Assembly (NCBI GenBank): GCA_012964335.1
Contig: DTUF01000022.1
Location: 94,195 to 157,113, forward strand
Direction: 5' to 3'
From: Candidatus Poseidoniales archaeon
Lineage (GTDB): Archaea; Thermoplasmatota; Poseidoniia; Poseidoniales; Thalassarchaeaceae
Length of the DNA: 62,919 nucleotides
The position numbers were made by a program, and so were the translations under genes. Each line of letters begins with the position of its first letter. Within the stretch, counting starts at the first letter, position 1. Below the pieces are notes generated by a model. It saw only the letters and a list, made by a program, of their open reading frames with translations. It did no database searches and was not told the DNA's origin. Positions 17,924-27,342 of the stretch are shown one piece after another.

Positions 17924-20812
17924 ATGAGTGAAGAAGATAGTAACAACCCACCCCCACCACCACCCGGAATGGCGCCACCACCACCACCTGGCATGGATGC
18001 GCCACCGCCACCGCCACCTGCACCACCTGGAATGGATGCCCCTCTACCTCCACCTCCTGCACCACCAGGAATGGATGCGCCTCCACCTCCACCTCCTGCC
18101 CCTCCAGGTATGGATGTACCTCCTCCTCCACCTGCACCTCCGGAAATGGATTCACCCCCACCACCCCCACCTAACCTTGAAATGCCAGATGAAACAGATC
18201 CCGAAACAGACTCTGATGATTCACCATCATCCCATGATTTACTAGGTGATATTTCCTTAGAATCAGATGGTGGCGATGATGAAGCAGAGGGTGGAGCAGA
18301 TGCGCTTCTCGATTCAGCATCAGCAAGCCTAGATCTACTTGAAATTTCTTCAGACGAAGAATCAAGTGAAGAGGAAGCAACGGAAGAAACACCTTCTATT
18401 GACCTATTAATGACTCCTGACTCACTAGGTGAAGATTCTGAAGTAATTGAAGGTTCAGAAGATGTTGAAGAATCAGAAGATGCTGAGCAACCTGAAGAAG
18501 AGGAAGAGTCAATACATGCAGGCGCCGATATCAGGACATTAGATGAAGTTGACCAAATCCCAGGTGACAAGTTAGAAGGTTCCCTACACGAAGTAGAATC
18601 CTCTACCCAAACTGTTGACGGAGAGATTGTAGACCAAAATGTAACTGGCTTACTAACAATTAACAATCCAAGTGATAAAGATAGACTTTGGGATATTGAC
18701 ATCTTCTTGAATGAACTTAAGGCAACTGATGTAGATGATGGACACATGCCATTGCAAGAATTGGAAGCTGGTAGCGACCACACTCTGGATTACTCAGTCT
18801 CTGGACCTGTGATGTTAAGTGTAAGAGAACGTTTTGACACCAAGCCTGACCGTAATCAAGAAATGAGTACTTCAGCTGTGTGTACAGATGTTGCCCAAGA
18901 AATAACACTTGAACTTGAAGTTGAAAATGTGGGTCCTGTTGACCTTAACGATGTAGTAGTTACAAGGGAAATCCCCTCACAGATGACTATTACTAGTGAA
19001 AGGGACGACTATAATGTCTCAAAGAATAATCTTACATGGACCGTAGGCACATTATCTCCCGGTGGCAAAAGGACCTTGCCTCTAAATGCAGACTTGGTTA
19101 CAGAGGTAATAGACGAAGTATCTGCAGGAAAGACCAGTGCAACTTACAATGCTGATGCAACCCTATCTGGCATGTCAATAGTTGAATTGGACGCATTCTG
19201 TAGAGGATTCAGTTACATGGATGTTGATGAAGACGAGCGACCAGACAACTGGCGCTGTCAAGCGGTTTTTGAGAACCGTTCTTCGTTCGCAGTTGACCTG
19301 GTAAAATTACAGGTAAAGCAAGCTGGTTCAAACAACCTGCTTTTTGATATCACAGATGTTGAGAAAGATGTTCATCCAGATGGGCGTTGGGAAAGCGAGA
19401 TCGTGGTTGTTCCAGCAACTGAAGAACCTAACTTCAATCAGGAACTTGGTTTTACTGTAATTCCCCGCGTAACCCATTCAACTGAAGGGTCAATTGACTT
19501 GGAACAATATGTAATCAAAGTTCTTGAGGCTAACGTCAGTAAGACTTACTCTACTGAAATACTCAGAACCTACCGCGAAGCAAATGTCACGGCTGAGATT
19601 TCAATCAAGAATACAGGTTCAGCAACAATCAACCTAATGCGCCTAACCGAAGATGTGCCAGGTATTTTTAACAGTCCTGATACTGAACAAGTTGCATGTA
19701 CAATTGATGGCAACGAACTCGTCAGCGACCAATTCCGAATTGAAGTGAGAGAAGGTGTAACTTTGGAAGAAACCTCATTGAGCCCTGATGGCTCAGGCCA
19801 CACAATGTTACTAACCATCGGAACAAAAGGTCCAATTGGGCTTGAACCAGGTCAAGAAATGACAATTTCTTACCCACTTGTTGCTCCAGACCCAACGCCC
19901 GATAACGACGTGGTTGCTGCACCATTGAGGTCAGACTTCAGTGCAGAACGATACGGACCTGTTGCAACTCGATTGCTTGATGAAATTCCATCAATTAGAG
20001 TTATTCACAAGCGAAGAAAGTTCAGCACCGGTAAGGAAGTATTCCCTGCAGGAGGCGCAGGAAGATATGAGGTACTCATTATGTTCCAAAACCGATCTGA
20101 CTCTGCGTTACAAGATTTGATGATTCACGATATCGTACCTAGTGACTTTGAAATCAAAGGATACAATATACGCAGTGACTCAGGTGTAAAAGAAGCTGAA
20201 ATGGAAAAGGCTGACGATGAGAATGGAATCAAAGTTAGCTGGCACATCCCTGTTATTGAAAAGGACGAAAGAATTGAAGTTATTTACGAACTTGTAGGCG
20301 ATGCAGGAGCAGAATACAAAGTAAGTGATGCTCAAGAATTCCATGGTGCAACTTTCGGAGATGAATTGGATGTTGACCTACCTCCCGCTGAACCAGAAAA
20401 AGAAGTTGAAGAAGATACTGAGGAAGAAGAATCCGTTGAGGAGGACACTGGAGACGTTGGAGATGAAACATCATCAGAGGATGAATCTGAAGATGAGGCT
20501 GAATCAGATGACGAAGGTGAGGCCGAATCAGATGATGATGAATCTGAAGACGAAAATGATGGTGGTTCTGAAGATGAGGCTGAATCAGATGACGATTCGA
20601 GCGATGATTCAGAAGACGGCGATGATGCAACAATGGATGCAGCCCTCGCCCAAATCACTGGCGGCGATTCCGAAGAATCCGAAGAAACTGCCGAAGAAGA
20701 ACCAGCGGAAGCACAACCAACGGACTCAGACTCACAGGTTTGCCCAATATGTAGTTCAGAAAATGCACCAGGAGCAAATGTCTGCTCTACCTGTTCATTT
20801 GATTTTGAATAA
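17924..20812 (+). CDS. Proline-rich, acidic protein with beta domains and C-terminal zinc ribbon
   Basis: From the ATG at 17924, preceded by GGAG 9 bases upstream, this is a 962-residue protein. Residues 8-85 are a proline tract made of repeated PPPPPGMD / PPAPPGMDA units. A strongly acidic Ser/Glu/Asp linker follows to about residue 190. The middle (about 200-830) consists of several beta-sandwich-like repeats that resemble DUF11-type surface domains (for example LELEVENVGPVDLNDVVVTR). A second acidic Glu/Asp/Ser tract runs to about residue 930. The last residues form a zinc ribbon with CPIC and CSTC pairs. No signal peptide or membrane helix is visible, so it appears cytoplasmic, which is odd for DUF11-like domains. 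The function is unknown; a scaffold is a guess. Confidence 0.8.
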   Translation: MSEEDSNNPPPPPPGMAPPPPPGMDAPPPPPPAPPGMDAPLPPPPAPPGMDAPPPPPPAPPGMDVPPPPPAPPEMDSPPPPPPNLEMPDETDPETDSDDSPSSHDLLGDISLESDGGDDEAEGGADALLDSASASLDLLEISSDEESSEEEATEETPSIDLLMTPDSLGEDSEVIEGSEDVEESEDAEQPEEEEESIHAGADIRTLDEVDQIPGDKLEGSLHEVESSTQTVDGEIVDQNVTGLLTINNPSDKDRLWDIDIFLNELKATDVDDGHMPLQELEAGSDHTLDYSVSGPVMLSVRERFDTKPDRNQEMSTSAVCTDVAQEITLELEVENVGPVDLNDVVVTREIPSQMTITSERDDYNVSKNNLTWTVGTLSPGGKRTLPLNADLVTEVIDEVSAGKTSATYNADATLSGMSIVELDAFCRGFSYMDVDEDERPDNWRCQAVFENRSSFAVDLVKLQVKQAGSNNLLFDITDVEKDVHPDGRWESEIVVVPATEEPNFNQELGFTVIPRVTHSTEGSIDLEQYVIKVLEANVSKTYSTEILRTYREANVTAEISIKNTGSATINLMRLTEDVPGIFNSPDTEQVACTIDGNELVSDQFRIEVREGVTLEETSLSPDGSGHTMLLTIGTKGPIGLEPGQEMTISYPLVAPDPTPDNDVVAAPLRSDFSAERYGPVATRLLDEIPSIRVIHKRRKFSTGKEVFPAGGAGRYEVLIMFQNRSDSALQDLMIHDIVPSDFEIKGYNIRSDSGVKEAEMEKADDENGIKVSWHIPVIEKDERIEVIYELVGDAGAEYKVSDAQEFHGATFGDELDVDLPPAEPEKEVEEDTEEEESVEEDTGDVGDETSSEDESEDEAESDDEGEAESDDDESEDENDGGSEDEAESDDDSSDDSEDGDDATMDAALAQITGGDSEESEETAEEEPAEAQPTDSDSQVCPICSSENAPGANVCSTCSFDFE

Positions 20813-20919
20813 TGTTAAGCCGATCTAAGGAGCTCCGCTCCCAAGTATCAGTAGACCTTGTTGAGTGATAACGAAGTACAATTTAATGGAATTAATCTGT
20901 TAGATGACATATTTGTAGA

Positions 20920-21834
20920 TTAAATATCAGGCCAGTCATCAAACGGGTCTTCATTAGTAGATCTAACCTCACTCTGTGGTTCAGCACTTTCTTCACTAGA
21001 ATCGTCAGCTGATTCTGGTCCTCCATTGATGTCAATATCAACAACATCTTGAACATCATTATTCTCAACATTTTGAATCTGGGATGAAATATCAACCTGC
21101 GGAGAATGAGATTCTTCAGGCGGATTCTGAAGAGCAGATAGATCAATGCCTAGAGATGTGCCACCGCTCCCAGTTACATCCAATAAATCATCTGTGGGTA
21201 ATTCACCACTTTCAACCAAAGTAGCTCGGTCTACACCGGCCATTGCCTCAAACGAGCCTGCAGCGAATGTATTTTCAGCAAGTCTTGGGTCTGGTTTCCC
21301 TCTTCGTACACTTTCAATATTAGAATCAATGATTGCAGTATCAAACTGATCTAAAGAAGGTACACTAATTCCTGTCTGCGGCGATATTTCTTTTAGCAAA
21401 CCATGCAATACTTTTGACTTATTACCCGATGATTTGAATTGTACGATTGCCTTTTCCCAAGCAAGATGATGTTGTGAACGTATTACTAATGAGCGGGCTA
21501 TGCCTAAAGTAGCATCATCGAGGCTTAATCCAAGACCAATTCCTCGAGAATACAACTTTTCTGCAAGTTTTCCCTTTCCTGTCTGAATAGCACATTCTGC
21601 GGCCCCAATACAAGCGTCTAATCGCTCAGGGGATTTCTTCATCACTTTCCTATAGACCTTGAGTGCTTGACCATGTTTACCTTGCTTGACCAGTACATTT
21701 GCATGACGTACCGCAAACTCTGGTTCCTTTTTCCATCTCTTTCTTGCATCTCTTAATGCACTTTCAGCACTCTCTAAATCCCCTGAAGACATGGCTTTGC
21801 GCACTGTTGCGAGTACTTCTTCGGGACTAGTCAT
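20920..21834 (-). CDS. TPR-like repeat protein with acidic tail
   Basis: This 304-residue soluble protein contains about three tetratricopeptide-like helical hairpins in residues 5-130, for example GDLESAESALRDARKRW, HGQALKVYRKVMKKSPERL and GKGKLAEKLYSRGI. A further helical region is followed by a disordered, Asp/Glu/Ser-rich C-terminal third ending DPFDDWPDI. TPR proteins usually hold protein complexes together. It converges with the proline-rich protein gene and is divergent from the DUF106 gene, whose start is 137 bases away. No partner can be named. Confidence 0.75.
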   Translation of the reverse strand: MTSPEEVLATVRKAMSSGDLESAESALRDARKRWKKEPEFAVRHANVLVKQGKHGQALKVYRKVMKKSPERLDACIGAAECAIQTGKGKLAEKLYSRGIGLGLSLDDATLGIARSLVIRSQHHLAWEKAIVQFKSSGNKSKVLHGLLKEISPQTGISVPSLDQFDTAIIDSNIESVRRGKPDPRLAENTFAAGSFEAMAGVDRATLVESGELPTDDLLDVTGSGGTSLGIDLSALQNPPEESHSPQVDISSQIQNVENNDVQDVVDIDINGGPESADDSSEESAEPQSEVRSTNEDPFDDWPDI

Positions 21835-21970
21835 GCTATACAGCGCGCCAGATGAGGCATCTCACTCAAAACTACCGCCTCGCTGACAGGTCAATACAAC
21901 CCATGATTGTGCTAAAAGTTATGATAATTCAAACGAAGGGTTCATTCGATTCGGGCATGGCCGACGACCC

Positions 21971-22876
21971 ATGGCAGAAGGTGACGAAGGTGAGGAATTG
22001 CCCGGCTTGGGTTCGATGATGACCCCACTATTGCTCCTAGTAGTCATGTCTGTACTAATCATTAACCCTTCAATCAGAACATATCTCGCAAACGGTGCTG
22101 ATACAGTTCTAACGCCTTTGATTCCGTTCTCCGACCGATGGTTCGTGATAACTGTGGCCTTACTAGGTTCATCAATTATGATTGTAAACACAGTATTTCG
22201 TTCATTCTTCATGGACCCTATGAAGCAAGCCCACCTTGCACATCGAAACAAACAAATCCGTAAGTTGTTGAATGAAGCCAGAACTGACCGTGATAAAGTT
22301 AGAATGGATAAAATCCAGAAACTTCAACAAAGATTGATGCCAGAACAGATGAAATTACAAAATTCAATGATGAAACCAATGATGTTCACATTTGTTTTTA
22401 TTATCGCCATCTTTTCTTGGATGGCACTAAATGTAGAGTCATTCAGAGTTGATTACGTAAGTTTACCGTGGCGAGCAGAATGGAATTTAATGGATGATAA
22501 AGTCATTATCTTCCCAGCTTGGATAGCAACATACATCACAACCTCGGCACCACTTGGGAGAATTGTAGATAGGCACCTCAAATTGCTACGCTATCGCAAT
22601 CATCCTATCGTAGTTAGTGGTGAGACTTTACCTGAACCACTGCTTAAAGAATTAGAAGATGTAAACAGTTCATCAACCTCAAAGAGACAAAAGAGAAGCA
22701 GAGATGGACCCCGGAAGAGAGCCAGTACAGGTTCCAAAACCAGCGACAAGACTCAATCATCAGTTGCTGCACCTATGGCTGGTTCAGTTTGTCCTGATTG
22801 TGACTCCACAGAAGTTGAGAGAGCACCAGATGGTCGTTTACGATGTGTGATTTGCAGAAATGTTTGGAGGCGATGA
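21971..22876 (+). CDS. DUF106 / EMC3-TMCO1 family membrane insertase with C-terminal zinc ribbon
   Basis: This 301-residue protein has three membrane helices (about residues 17-37, 55-75 and 135-158) and a charged cytoplasmic loop between the second and third (MKQAHLAHRNKQIRKLL onward). This is the hallmark of the archaeal Oxa1-superfamily proteins annotated DUF106, related to eukaryotic EMC3 and TMCO1, which insert membrane proteins together with SecYE. A basic linker follows the core, then a zinc-ribbon-like end with CPDC and CVIC, which I do not recall as usual for the family. The gene heads a block with cmk and truB, a conserved archaeal arrangement near secY-adk. The ATG at 21971 is the only good start. 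Confidence 0.88.
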   Translation: MAEGDEGEELPGLGSMMTPLLLLVVMSVLIINPSIRTYLANGADTVLTPLIPFSDRWFVITVALLGSSIMIVNTVFRSFFMDPMKQAHLAHRNKQIRKLLNEARTDRDKVRMDKIQKLQQRLMPEQMKLQNSMMKPMMFTFVFIIAIFSWMALNVESFRVDYVSLPWRAEWNLMDDKVIIFPAWIATYITTSAPLGRIVDRHLKLLRYRNHPIVVSGETLPEPLLKELEDVNSSSTSKRQKRSRDGPRKRASTGSKTSDKTQSSVAAPMAGSVCPDCDSTEVERAPDGRLRCVICRNVWRR

Positions 22877-22877
22877 T

Positions 22878-23420
22878 GTGGTTCACCTCACGGTGAGTGG
22901 GCACCCTGGAAGTGGGACCAGCACGTTGGTTGCTAATCTTTGTACGAAACGAGGTTGGTCATTCCTTAACGGTGGCGCTGTATTCCGTTCTATTTCTGAA
23001 GAACGAGGAATCTCATTAGAAGATTTTTCAGCGCTTTGTGATTCTGAACCAGAGGTAGACAAATCCCTTGATGAAAGACTCATTACTGCAATGATGGATG
23101 AAAACGGTCCGGAAATCGTCGAATCTAGACTTAGCGGTTGGTGGGCATATAGAGAAAATATAAATTGCCTCAGACTTTGGATATCAGTAACTCCAGAAGA
23201 AAGAGCAAGGAGAGTTGTGAAAAGAGAAGGGGGGAGCCAAACAGATGCACTGGCAAGGATTCACAGCAGAATGGAAACCGATCAAATCAGATATCACAAC
23301 CTCTATGAGATTTCATTAGGAAATCTTACACCCTACAATCTAATCATTAATTCAGACACACTTTCGGCTAATGAAGTGACTGAACTTGTAGAAGCTGAAC
23401 TAGTGAAAAGAGGAGTTTGA
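22878..23420 (+). CDS. cmk: Cytidylate kinase
   Basis: A 180-residue archaeal-type cytidylate kinase that phosphorylates CMP/dCMP. The P-loop is SGHPGSGTST near residue 8. The CMP-binding region includes NGGAVFRSISEERG. The lid region follows with RLSGWWAY, and VTPEERARRVVKREG matches archaeal CMK. I chose the GTG at 22878 because a perfect GGAGG lies 7 bases before it. An ATG at 22860 would add six residues, overlap the preceding gene and place the GGAGG inside the coding sequence. It sits between DUF106 and truB with gaps of 1 and 4 bases, so the three are almost certainly one operon. Confidence 0.92.
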   Translation: MVHLTVSGHPGSGTSTLVANLCTKRGWSFLNGGAVFRSISEERGISLEDFSALCDSEPEVDKSLDERLITAMMDENGPEIVESRLSGWWAYRENINCLRLWISVTPEERARRVVKREGGSQTDALARIHSRMETDQIRYHNLYEISLGNLTPYNLIINSDTLSANEVTELVEAELVKRGV

Positions 23421-23424
23421 TAGC

Positions 23425-24384
23425 ATGGTAAAAATGACAATTATAGACTCAGAAGCTACTACTGACTCAAAGTATGGATGCCCACCAGAGCGAAGAACTG
23501 TTGATGAATTATTGACTGGTGGTTGGGTTCTCTTGGATAAACCAGCAGGACCAAGCAGTCACCAATTAGCAGCATGGATTAGAGATATGTTGGGTGTGGA
23601 GAAATTAGGTCATGGCGGCACCCTAGATCCGTTTGCCACAGGTGGACTAGTACTTCTTTCTGGTAACGCAACCCGTCTAACAGGTCGAATATTGAAAGGT
23701 GATAAAACGTATATTTGTATTTTCAAATTACCAAAGGGCATAACTGATGTTGCACTTGGAAAGGCAATTGCCTCGTTAACTGGACGCATTCACAATGTCC
23801 CTCCAAAAGAGTCTGCTGTGAAGGTTCAAGTGAGGCAGAGAACTATTTCTACTTTTGATTTGATTGAACGGGATGAGCGAATTATTCTTACCGCTATTCA
23901 TTGTGAAGCCGGAACTTATGTTCGAACCATTAGCCGAGATATGGGCCTATTACTTGGTGGTGAAGTAGAACTGCTTGAACTACGACGGAGTAAAAGTGGT
24001 GCATTTACAGAAAATGATGCAGTTAGTATGCACCAGTTGACCGATGCTATTCATTTATGGAAAGAACATGGACAACCCGCAGCAATGAAGAAAATTCTTC
24101 TTCCTGTTGAATCACTGCTATCAGGAATCCCAATAATCACTTTAAAAGATGGTGCTGTTGCTGCTGTTGCACATGGTGCTCCCTTGGCTTCAGTAGGTGT
24201 AGTTGGGCTTAACAGTGATGTACAGAGAGGAGATGAAGTGCTTATGGTATCACTAAAAGGAGAGGCTGTAGCATTGGCTTCAATGACCGTTAATGGGGAA
24301 GATGTTGCTAACATGAAAGGTGGAGAAGTCGCTAGACCGAATCTAGTATTGATGGCAACGGATGTTTATCCAAAACGCTGGTAA
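23425..24384 (+). CDS. truB: TruB/Cbf5-family pseudouridine synthase
   Basis: The 319-residue product has the TruB catalytic motif GHGGTLDPFATGGLVL, with the catalytic aspartate at about residue 68. KTYICIFKLP (motif II-like) and RTISRDMG follow. A PUA domain occupies the last 80 residues (PIITLKDGAVAAVAHGAPLA onward). The archaeal Cbf5 branch works in H/ACA guide ribonucleoproteins on rRNA and can also modify tRNA U55. The PUA domain and the cmk neighbourhood support the archaeal branch. It is the last gene of the DUF106-cmk-truB block. Whether it acts with guides or alone cannot be decided here. Confidence 0.93.
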   Translation: MVKMTIIDSEATTDSKYGCPPERRTVDELLTGGWVLLDKPAGPSSHQLAAWIRDMLGVEKLGHGGTLDPFATGGLVLLSGNATRLTGRILKGDKTYICIFKLPKGITDVALGKAIASLTGRIHNVPPKESAVKVQVRQRTISTFDLIERDERIILTAIHCEAGTYVRTISRDMGLLLGGEVELLELRRSKSGAFTENDAVSMHQLTDAIHLWKEHGQPAAMKKILLPVESLLSGIPIITLKDGAVAAVAHGAPLASVGVVGLNSDVQRGDEVLMVSLKGEAVALASMTVNGEDVANMKGGEVARPNLVLMATDVYPKRW

Positions 24385-24450
24385 CCCAGCAAATCAAGAT
24401 ATATCCAGTATGAAGGAGTCAAATCCAAATTAATTGGATTGAGCAAGACT

Positions 24451-24516
24451 TCAATTCAAATCATATTCTTCGTATATCCACTCTTCAGTTTCAAGGCGAA
24501 TCTTCAGCTTTCCCAT
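24451..24516 (-). CDS. Possible 21-residue microprotein
   Basis: In the 309-base gap between truB and the next gene, the minus strand carries ATG at 24516 and TGA at 24451. The 21 codons give MGKLKIRLETEEWIYEEYD plus two residues. The composition is amphipathic and non-random: a basic strand, then an acidic aromatic end. A GGGGGT stretch lies about 9 bases upstream, and a TATA-like GGTTATAGG (near 24594) lies further up. It may be a small protein or chance; no family is recognised. The rest of this gap shows only a 5-bp hairpin (GTCAG/CTGAC, near 24542-24557). Confidence 0.35.
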   Translation of the reverse strand: MGKLKIRLETEEWIYEEYDLN

Positions 24517-24693
24517 CGCAAGTACCCCCGCTTACGCCCCCTGTCAGACGCTGCTGACATTGCGCAAGCAGTTTTTTCAGACACGGACTACCTATAACCA
24601 TTTTCCGAAAATTAAGGATTATCCGTCTTAAAGCCTATTCCATCTTACTGAATTCAATTAGTTTGAAAAGCAACAATGTTCGCTTTTGCGGCT

Positions 24694-27087
24694 TTAACTC
24701 TCTCGCCTAATCTTGCCAGGTCCTAATTGTAAAGCAATGATTGCGGCCAAGATTATACTTGCAGCTACTATCCACATTGCACCTGAAGGGAGATTCGCCA
24801 TCCACGCATCCTGTTGTACACCTGTGTTTGCAGAGTTATCTAATGGGAGGACTTGAACAGATGATGAGTACTCATTATTGGTTTCTGAAATTTCAAAAAT
24901 ATCGTGAGTGGGGTCAACATACACCCTCAATGAAGTGTTTCCTGGATCCATTGGCAATTGCCAATAACATGATGCGGATTCTAACCCCTGTGCAGAAATG
25001 TGAGTTATATTCGCGCTGTCTATCAGTGTTTGGCCATTGAAACAACGGATACTGACCAGAGATGCTGGGCTCCATCCATCATTACGCACCCACACCTTGA
25101 TTTCGTTAACTGAGCCAACAATCATTTTTTCTGAATCAAACTCAACACTTTCAATCAATAAATCTGGGTCTGATGTTGCTAACACAGTTATTGATTCAGT
25201 AAACGTTGTTGTACCATCGGTGAATGAGATGGAAATATCGAATGTCCCGGGGGATAGAGGTGCTAAGTTTAGGTTACGGTATTGGTCAATGGTAGCCCAT
25301 GATGTATCAGTAAGAATTGAAACTTGACCTATTTCAGTATCAATATCCTGAACATTTAGTGTGATTGTAATCGGTTCCCCAACTGGAACGAGCACCTCTT
25401 TTGGAAGCAGATCGTACGTGGGTGGGTCATCTACTGATGCAACCAAGACATCAATAGTGGTTGACCACAAATTACCTCTCTCGTCGAATACATTGATATC
25501 AACTGGAGCAACACCTGATTGCTCTTCCTGCTGGTTGAATACTAACCTTCCATCTTCAACACTGACTTGAACAAGAGATTGATTCTGGCTTTCGGCTGTA
25601 ACAATAAGATTGTTGATTGGAGTAATGTCATCACTACATGTATTTCTAAATGATACAACATCCCCAATATCATCTTCATTCAGGTAGACATCAGCAGGCC
25701 TTTCACAAATTGGATCATAATCCCATTCAACAAGGAATCCGCCCGAGAGAGTAATACCCTCAATTTGCGCTACAACTGTTTCAGGAACACCATTAGATGA
25801 CCAGTAAAATCTTGCTCCAACACCAATATCTAAATTTTCACCATTGGCAGGAAGAAATCTTCCAACAGGGATTGAAAGTGAAAATGAACCAACTGTCATC
25901 GGTTGAGTGGATAACAAATTGGTTCCTAGCGCGAAACTGAGATAACTGTACTCTGCCTGTAATCCATCAGTCATTCCAGTAATTTCACCGTTAATTGAAA
26001 GTGTTGGGTCATTGAAATCAATTCGTAAACCAGATACACAGCCATCAAAAATAACGACATCAGCGCGGAGATAGTTAGCTGCTGAAACTAAAGAACCGTC
26101 TGTGATTCCAACTCCTGAACTCCAACTAGTACCATCTGTACTGCTCTGTATTTCGATTGAAACACTAGCATTACCAAAGAAGTGGATTCTCCCCCACGAC
26201 TGGTCATGTGGTAACTGTAAAGCAGGTGTAACCCAACCACCAGGGCTCCCACCAGTCACTACCTCAAGTCCACAACTAGTAGTGATGAGATTATTCTGAC
26301 TACCTGATGACAAATCAAAATCCTCGAATGGTGTCATTGCTAGTGGTTCAGAATACACTGCCTTACCTGAATCAAGCCCTGACCACTGTGTCTGATGCAA
26401 AATCTTGATTCCAACTGCATCAACTCTTACTTCACTATCATCAACCCCTCCAACTGAAACATAATCTACTGTCACAAGTAAATTTTCTAACTGGGTGTAA
26501 GTCCAGTTTGCGATGCCATCAAGAGATAACTCCAGTGGATTCCCTTGCATATTGTCAATCGCTGAAGGTGTATGAGCAAAATTCGTTAGCAATTCAATGT
26601 TCCCATCCCACTCAATTTCAATTCGGACTTGATCATCCTGAAGTGTTTCAGGGATTGCAAAAGCAACCATCAATGTTGCATTCAAAAGTGGGTCGACTGT
26701 CAATCCAGTCATATCAAAATTTGTAAGTTCTATTTCAGGTCCTTTACTCCAACTGTAACCGCCGTCGGGAACGCCCAAAGACAGATTACTGCTCGTGGGC
26801 GAATATAAAGCCCAACTTATATCCTCAGCAACATTTTGAGGCCTTTGATGAGTAAAAGATAGATGACTATCAGTAATCATTGATTCTGTCCAGTGGGCTT
26901 GAACACCGGGAGTAAACCCATATTGGGTTGTAAGAGCCCATTCGCTTGAGTTATCAAAAGTGCCAGATGGGAAAAGGTCAACCACTTCGGAACGTATTAC
27001 CACATCTCCAGCCACGGGTATAGGTATACTCACGAGCATCAATAGAACCAGTAAAGCGGCTACTCCTCCATTTGTGCGTTGTTCCAT
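24694..27087 (-). CDS. Secreted CARDB-domain surface protein
   Basis: A 797-residue protein with a signal peptide (MEQRTNGGVAALLVLLMLV onward). Several beta domains follow, and two Ig/cadherin-like segments lie around residues 500-640. A CARDB-like domain sits near residues 640-750 (VNEIKVWVRNDGWSP, then FEISETNNEYSSSVQV), a fold common in archaeal surface proteins. One transmembrane helix near 768-787 is followed by a very short basic tail ending in RRES. Of the surface proteins in this window, this end is the most like a sorting signal for the archaeosortase encoded at 28303. No enzymatic motif is visible. It stands alone and is divergent from tRNA-His. Confidence 0.83.
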   Translation of the reverse strand: MEQRTNGGVAALLVLLMLVSIPIPVAGDVVIRSEVVDLFPSGTFDNSSEWALTTQYGFTPGVQAHWTESMITDSHLSFTHQRPQNVAEDISWALYSPTSSNLSLGVPDGGYSWSKGPEIELTNFDMTGLTVDPLLNATLMVAFAIPETLQDDQVRIEIEWDGNIELLTNFAHTPSAIDNMQGNPLELSLDGIANWTYTQLENLLVTVDYVSVGGVDDSEVRVDAVGIKILHQTQWSGLDSGKAVYSEPLAMTPFEDFDLSSGSQNNLITTSCGLEVVTGGSPGGWVTPALQLPHDQSWGRIHFFGNASVSIEIQSSTDGTSWSSGVGITDGSLVSAANYLRADVVIFDGCVSGLRIDFNDPTLSINGEITGMTDGLQAEYSYLSFALGTNLLSTQPMTVGSFSLSIPVGRFLPANGENLDIGVGARFYWSSNGVPETVVAQIEGITLSGGFLVEWDYDPICERPADVYLNEDDIGDVVSFRNTCSDDITPINNLIVTAESQNQSLVQVSVEDGRLVFNQQEEQSGVAPVDINVFDERGNLWSTTIDVLVASVDDPPTYDLLPKEVLVPVGEPITITLNVQDIDTEIGQVSILTDTSWATIDQYRNLNLAPLSPGTFDISISFTDGTTTFTESITVLATSDPDLLIESVEFDSEKMIVGSVNEIKVWVRNDGWSPASLVSIRCFNGQTLIDSANITHISAQGLESASCYWQLPMDPGNTSLRVYVDPTHDIFEISETNNEYSSSVQVLPLDNSANTGVQQDAWMANLPSGAMWIVAASIILAAIIALQLGPGKIRRES

Positions 27088-27181
27088 AGCCTGTGCGTGT
27101 AGGGAACAGCCTTCAACCCCTCGCTTTCATGACACCGTAGAACGGTTGATTAGGAAGGGGTATGTGGGCGGGACACCTATT

Positions 27182-27254
27182 GGCTGCGGTGGTCTAGGGG
27201 TTAGGACGGTAGGTTGTGGTCCTGCCAGCCCGGGTTCAATTCCCGGTCGCGGCC
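27182..27254 (+). tRNA. tRNA-His (GTG)
   Basis: The acceptor GCTGCGG pairs with TCGCGGC. The extra G at 27182 pairs with discriminator C at 27254, the G-1:C73 identity element of histidine tRNAs. The anticodon loop TTGTGGT carries GTG, and the T arm contains GGGTTCAATTCCC. The CCA end is not encoded. Confidence 0.94.
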
Positions 27255-27342
27255 CTCACTCTCTTTAATTAGCATGAAATAGGAACTGATGTTAGTATTA
27301 ATAGCAGAAGTTTCGTTTAGTTCACAATGAGAATAGGACCTC

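Noticed and set aside
17940-18180. Tandem repeat array
   Set aside because: The repetition is codon-level (PPPPPGMD units) inside the coding frame, so it is a protein repeat rather than a CRISPR or a DNA satellite.
17797-18783. Long minus-strand Ser/Gly-rich frame
   Set aside because: It is the antisense of the proline repeat and acidic linker of the 17924 gene; the low-complexity composition comes from the repeat on the other strand.
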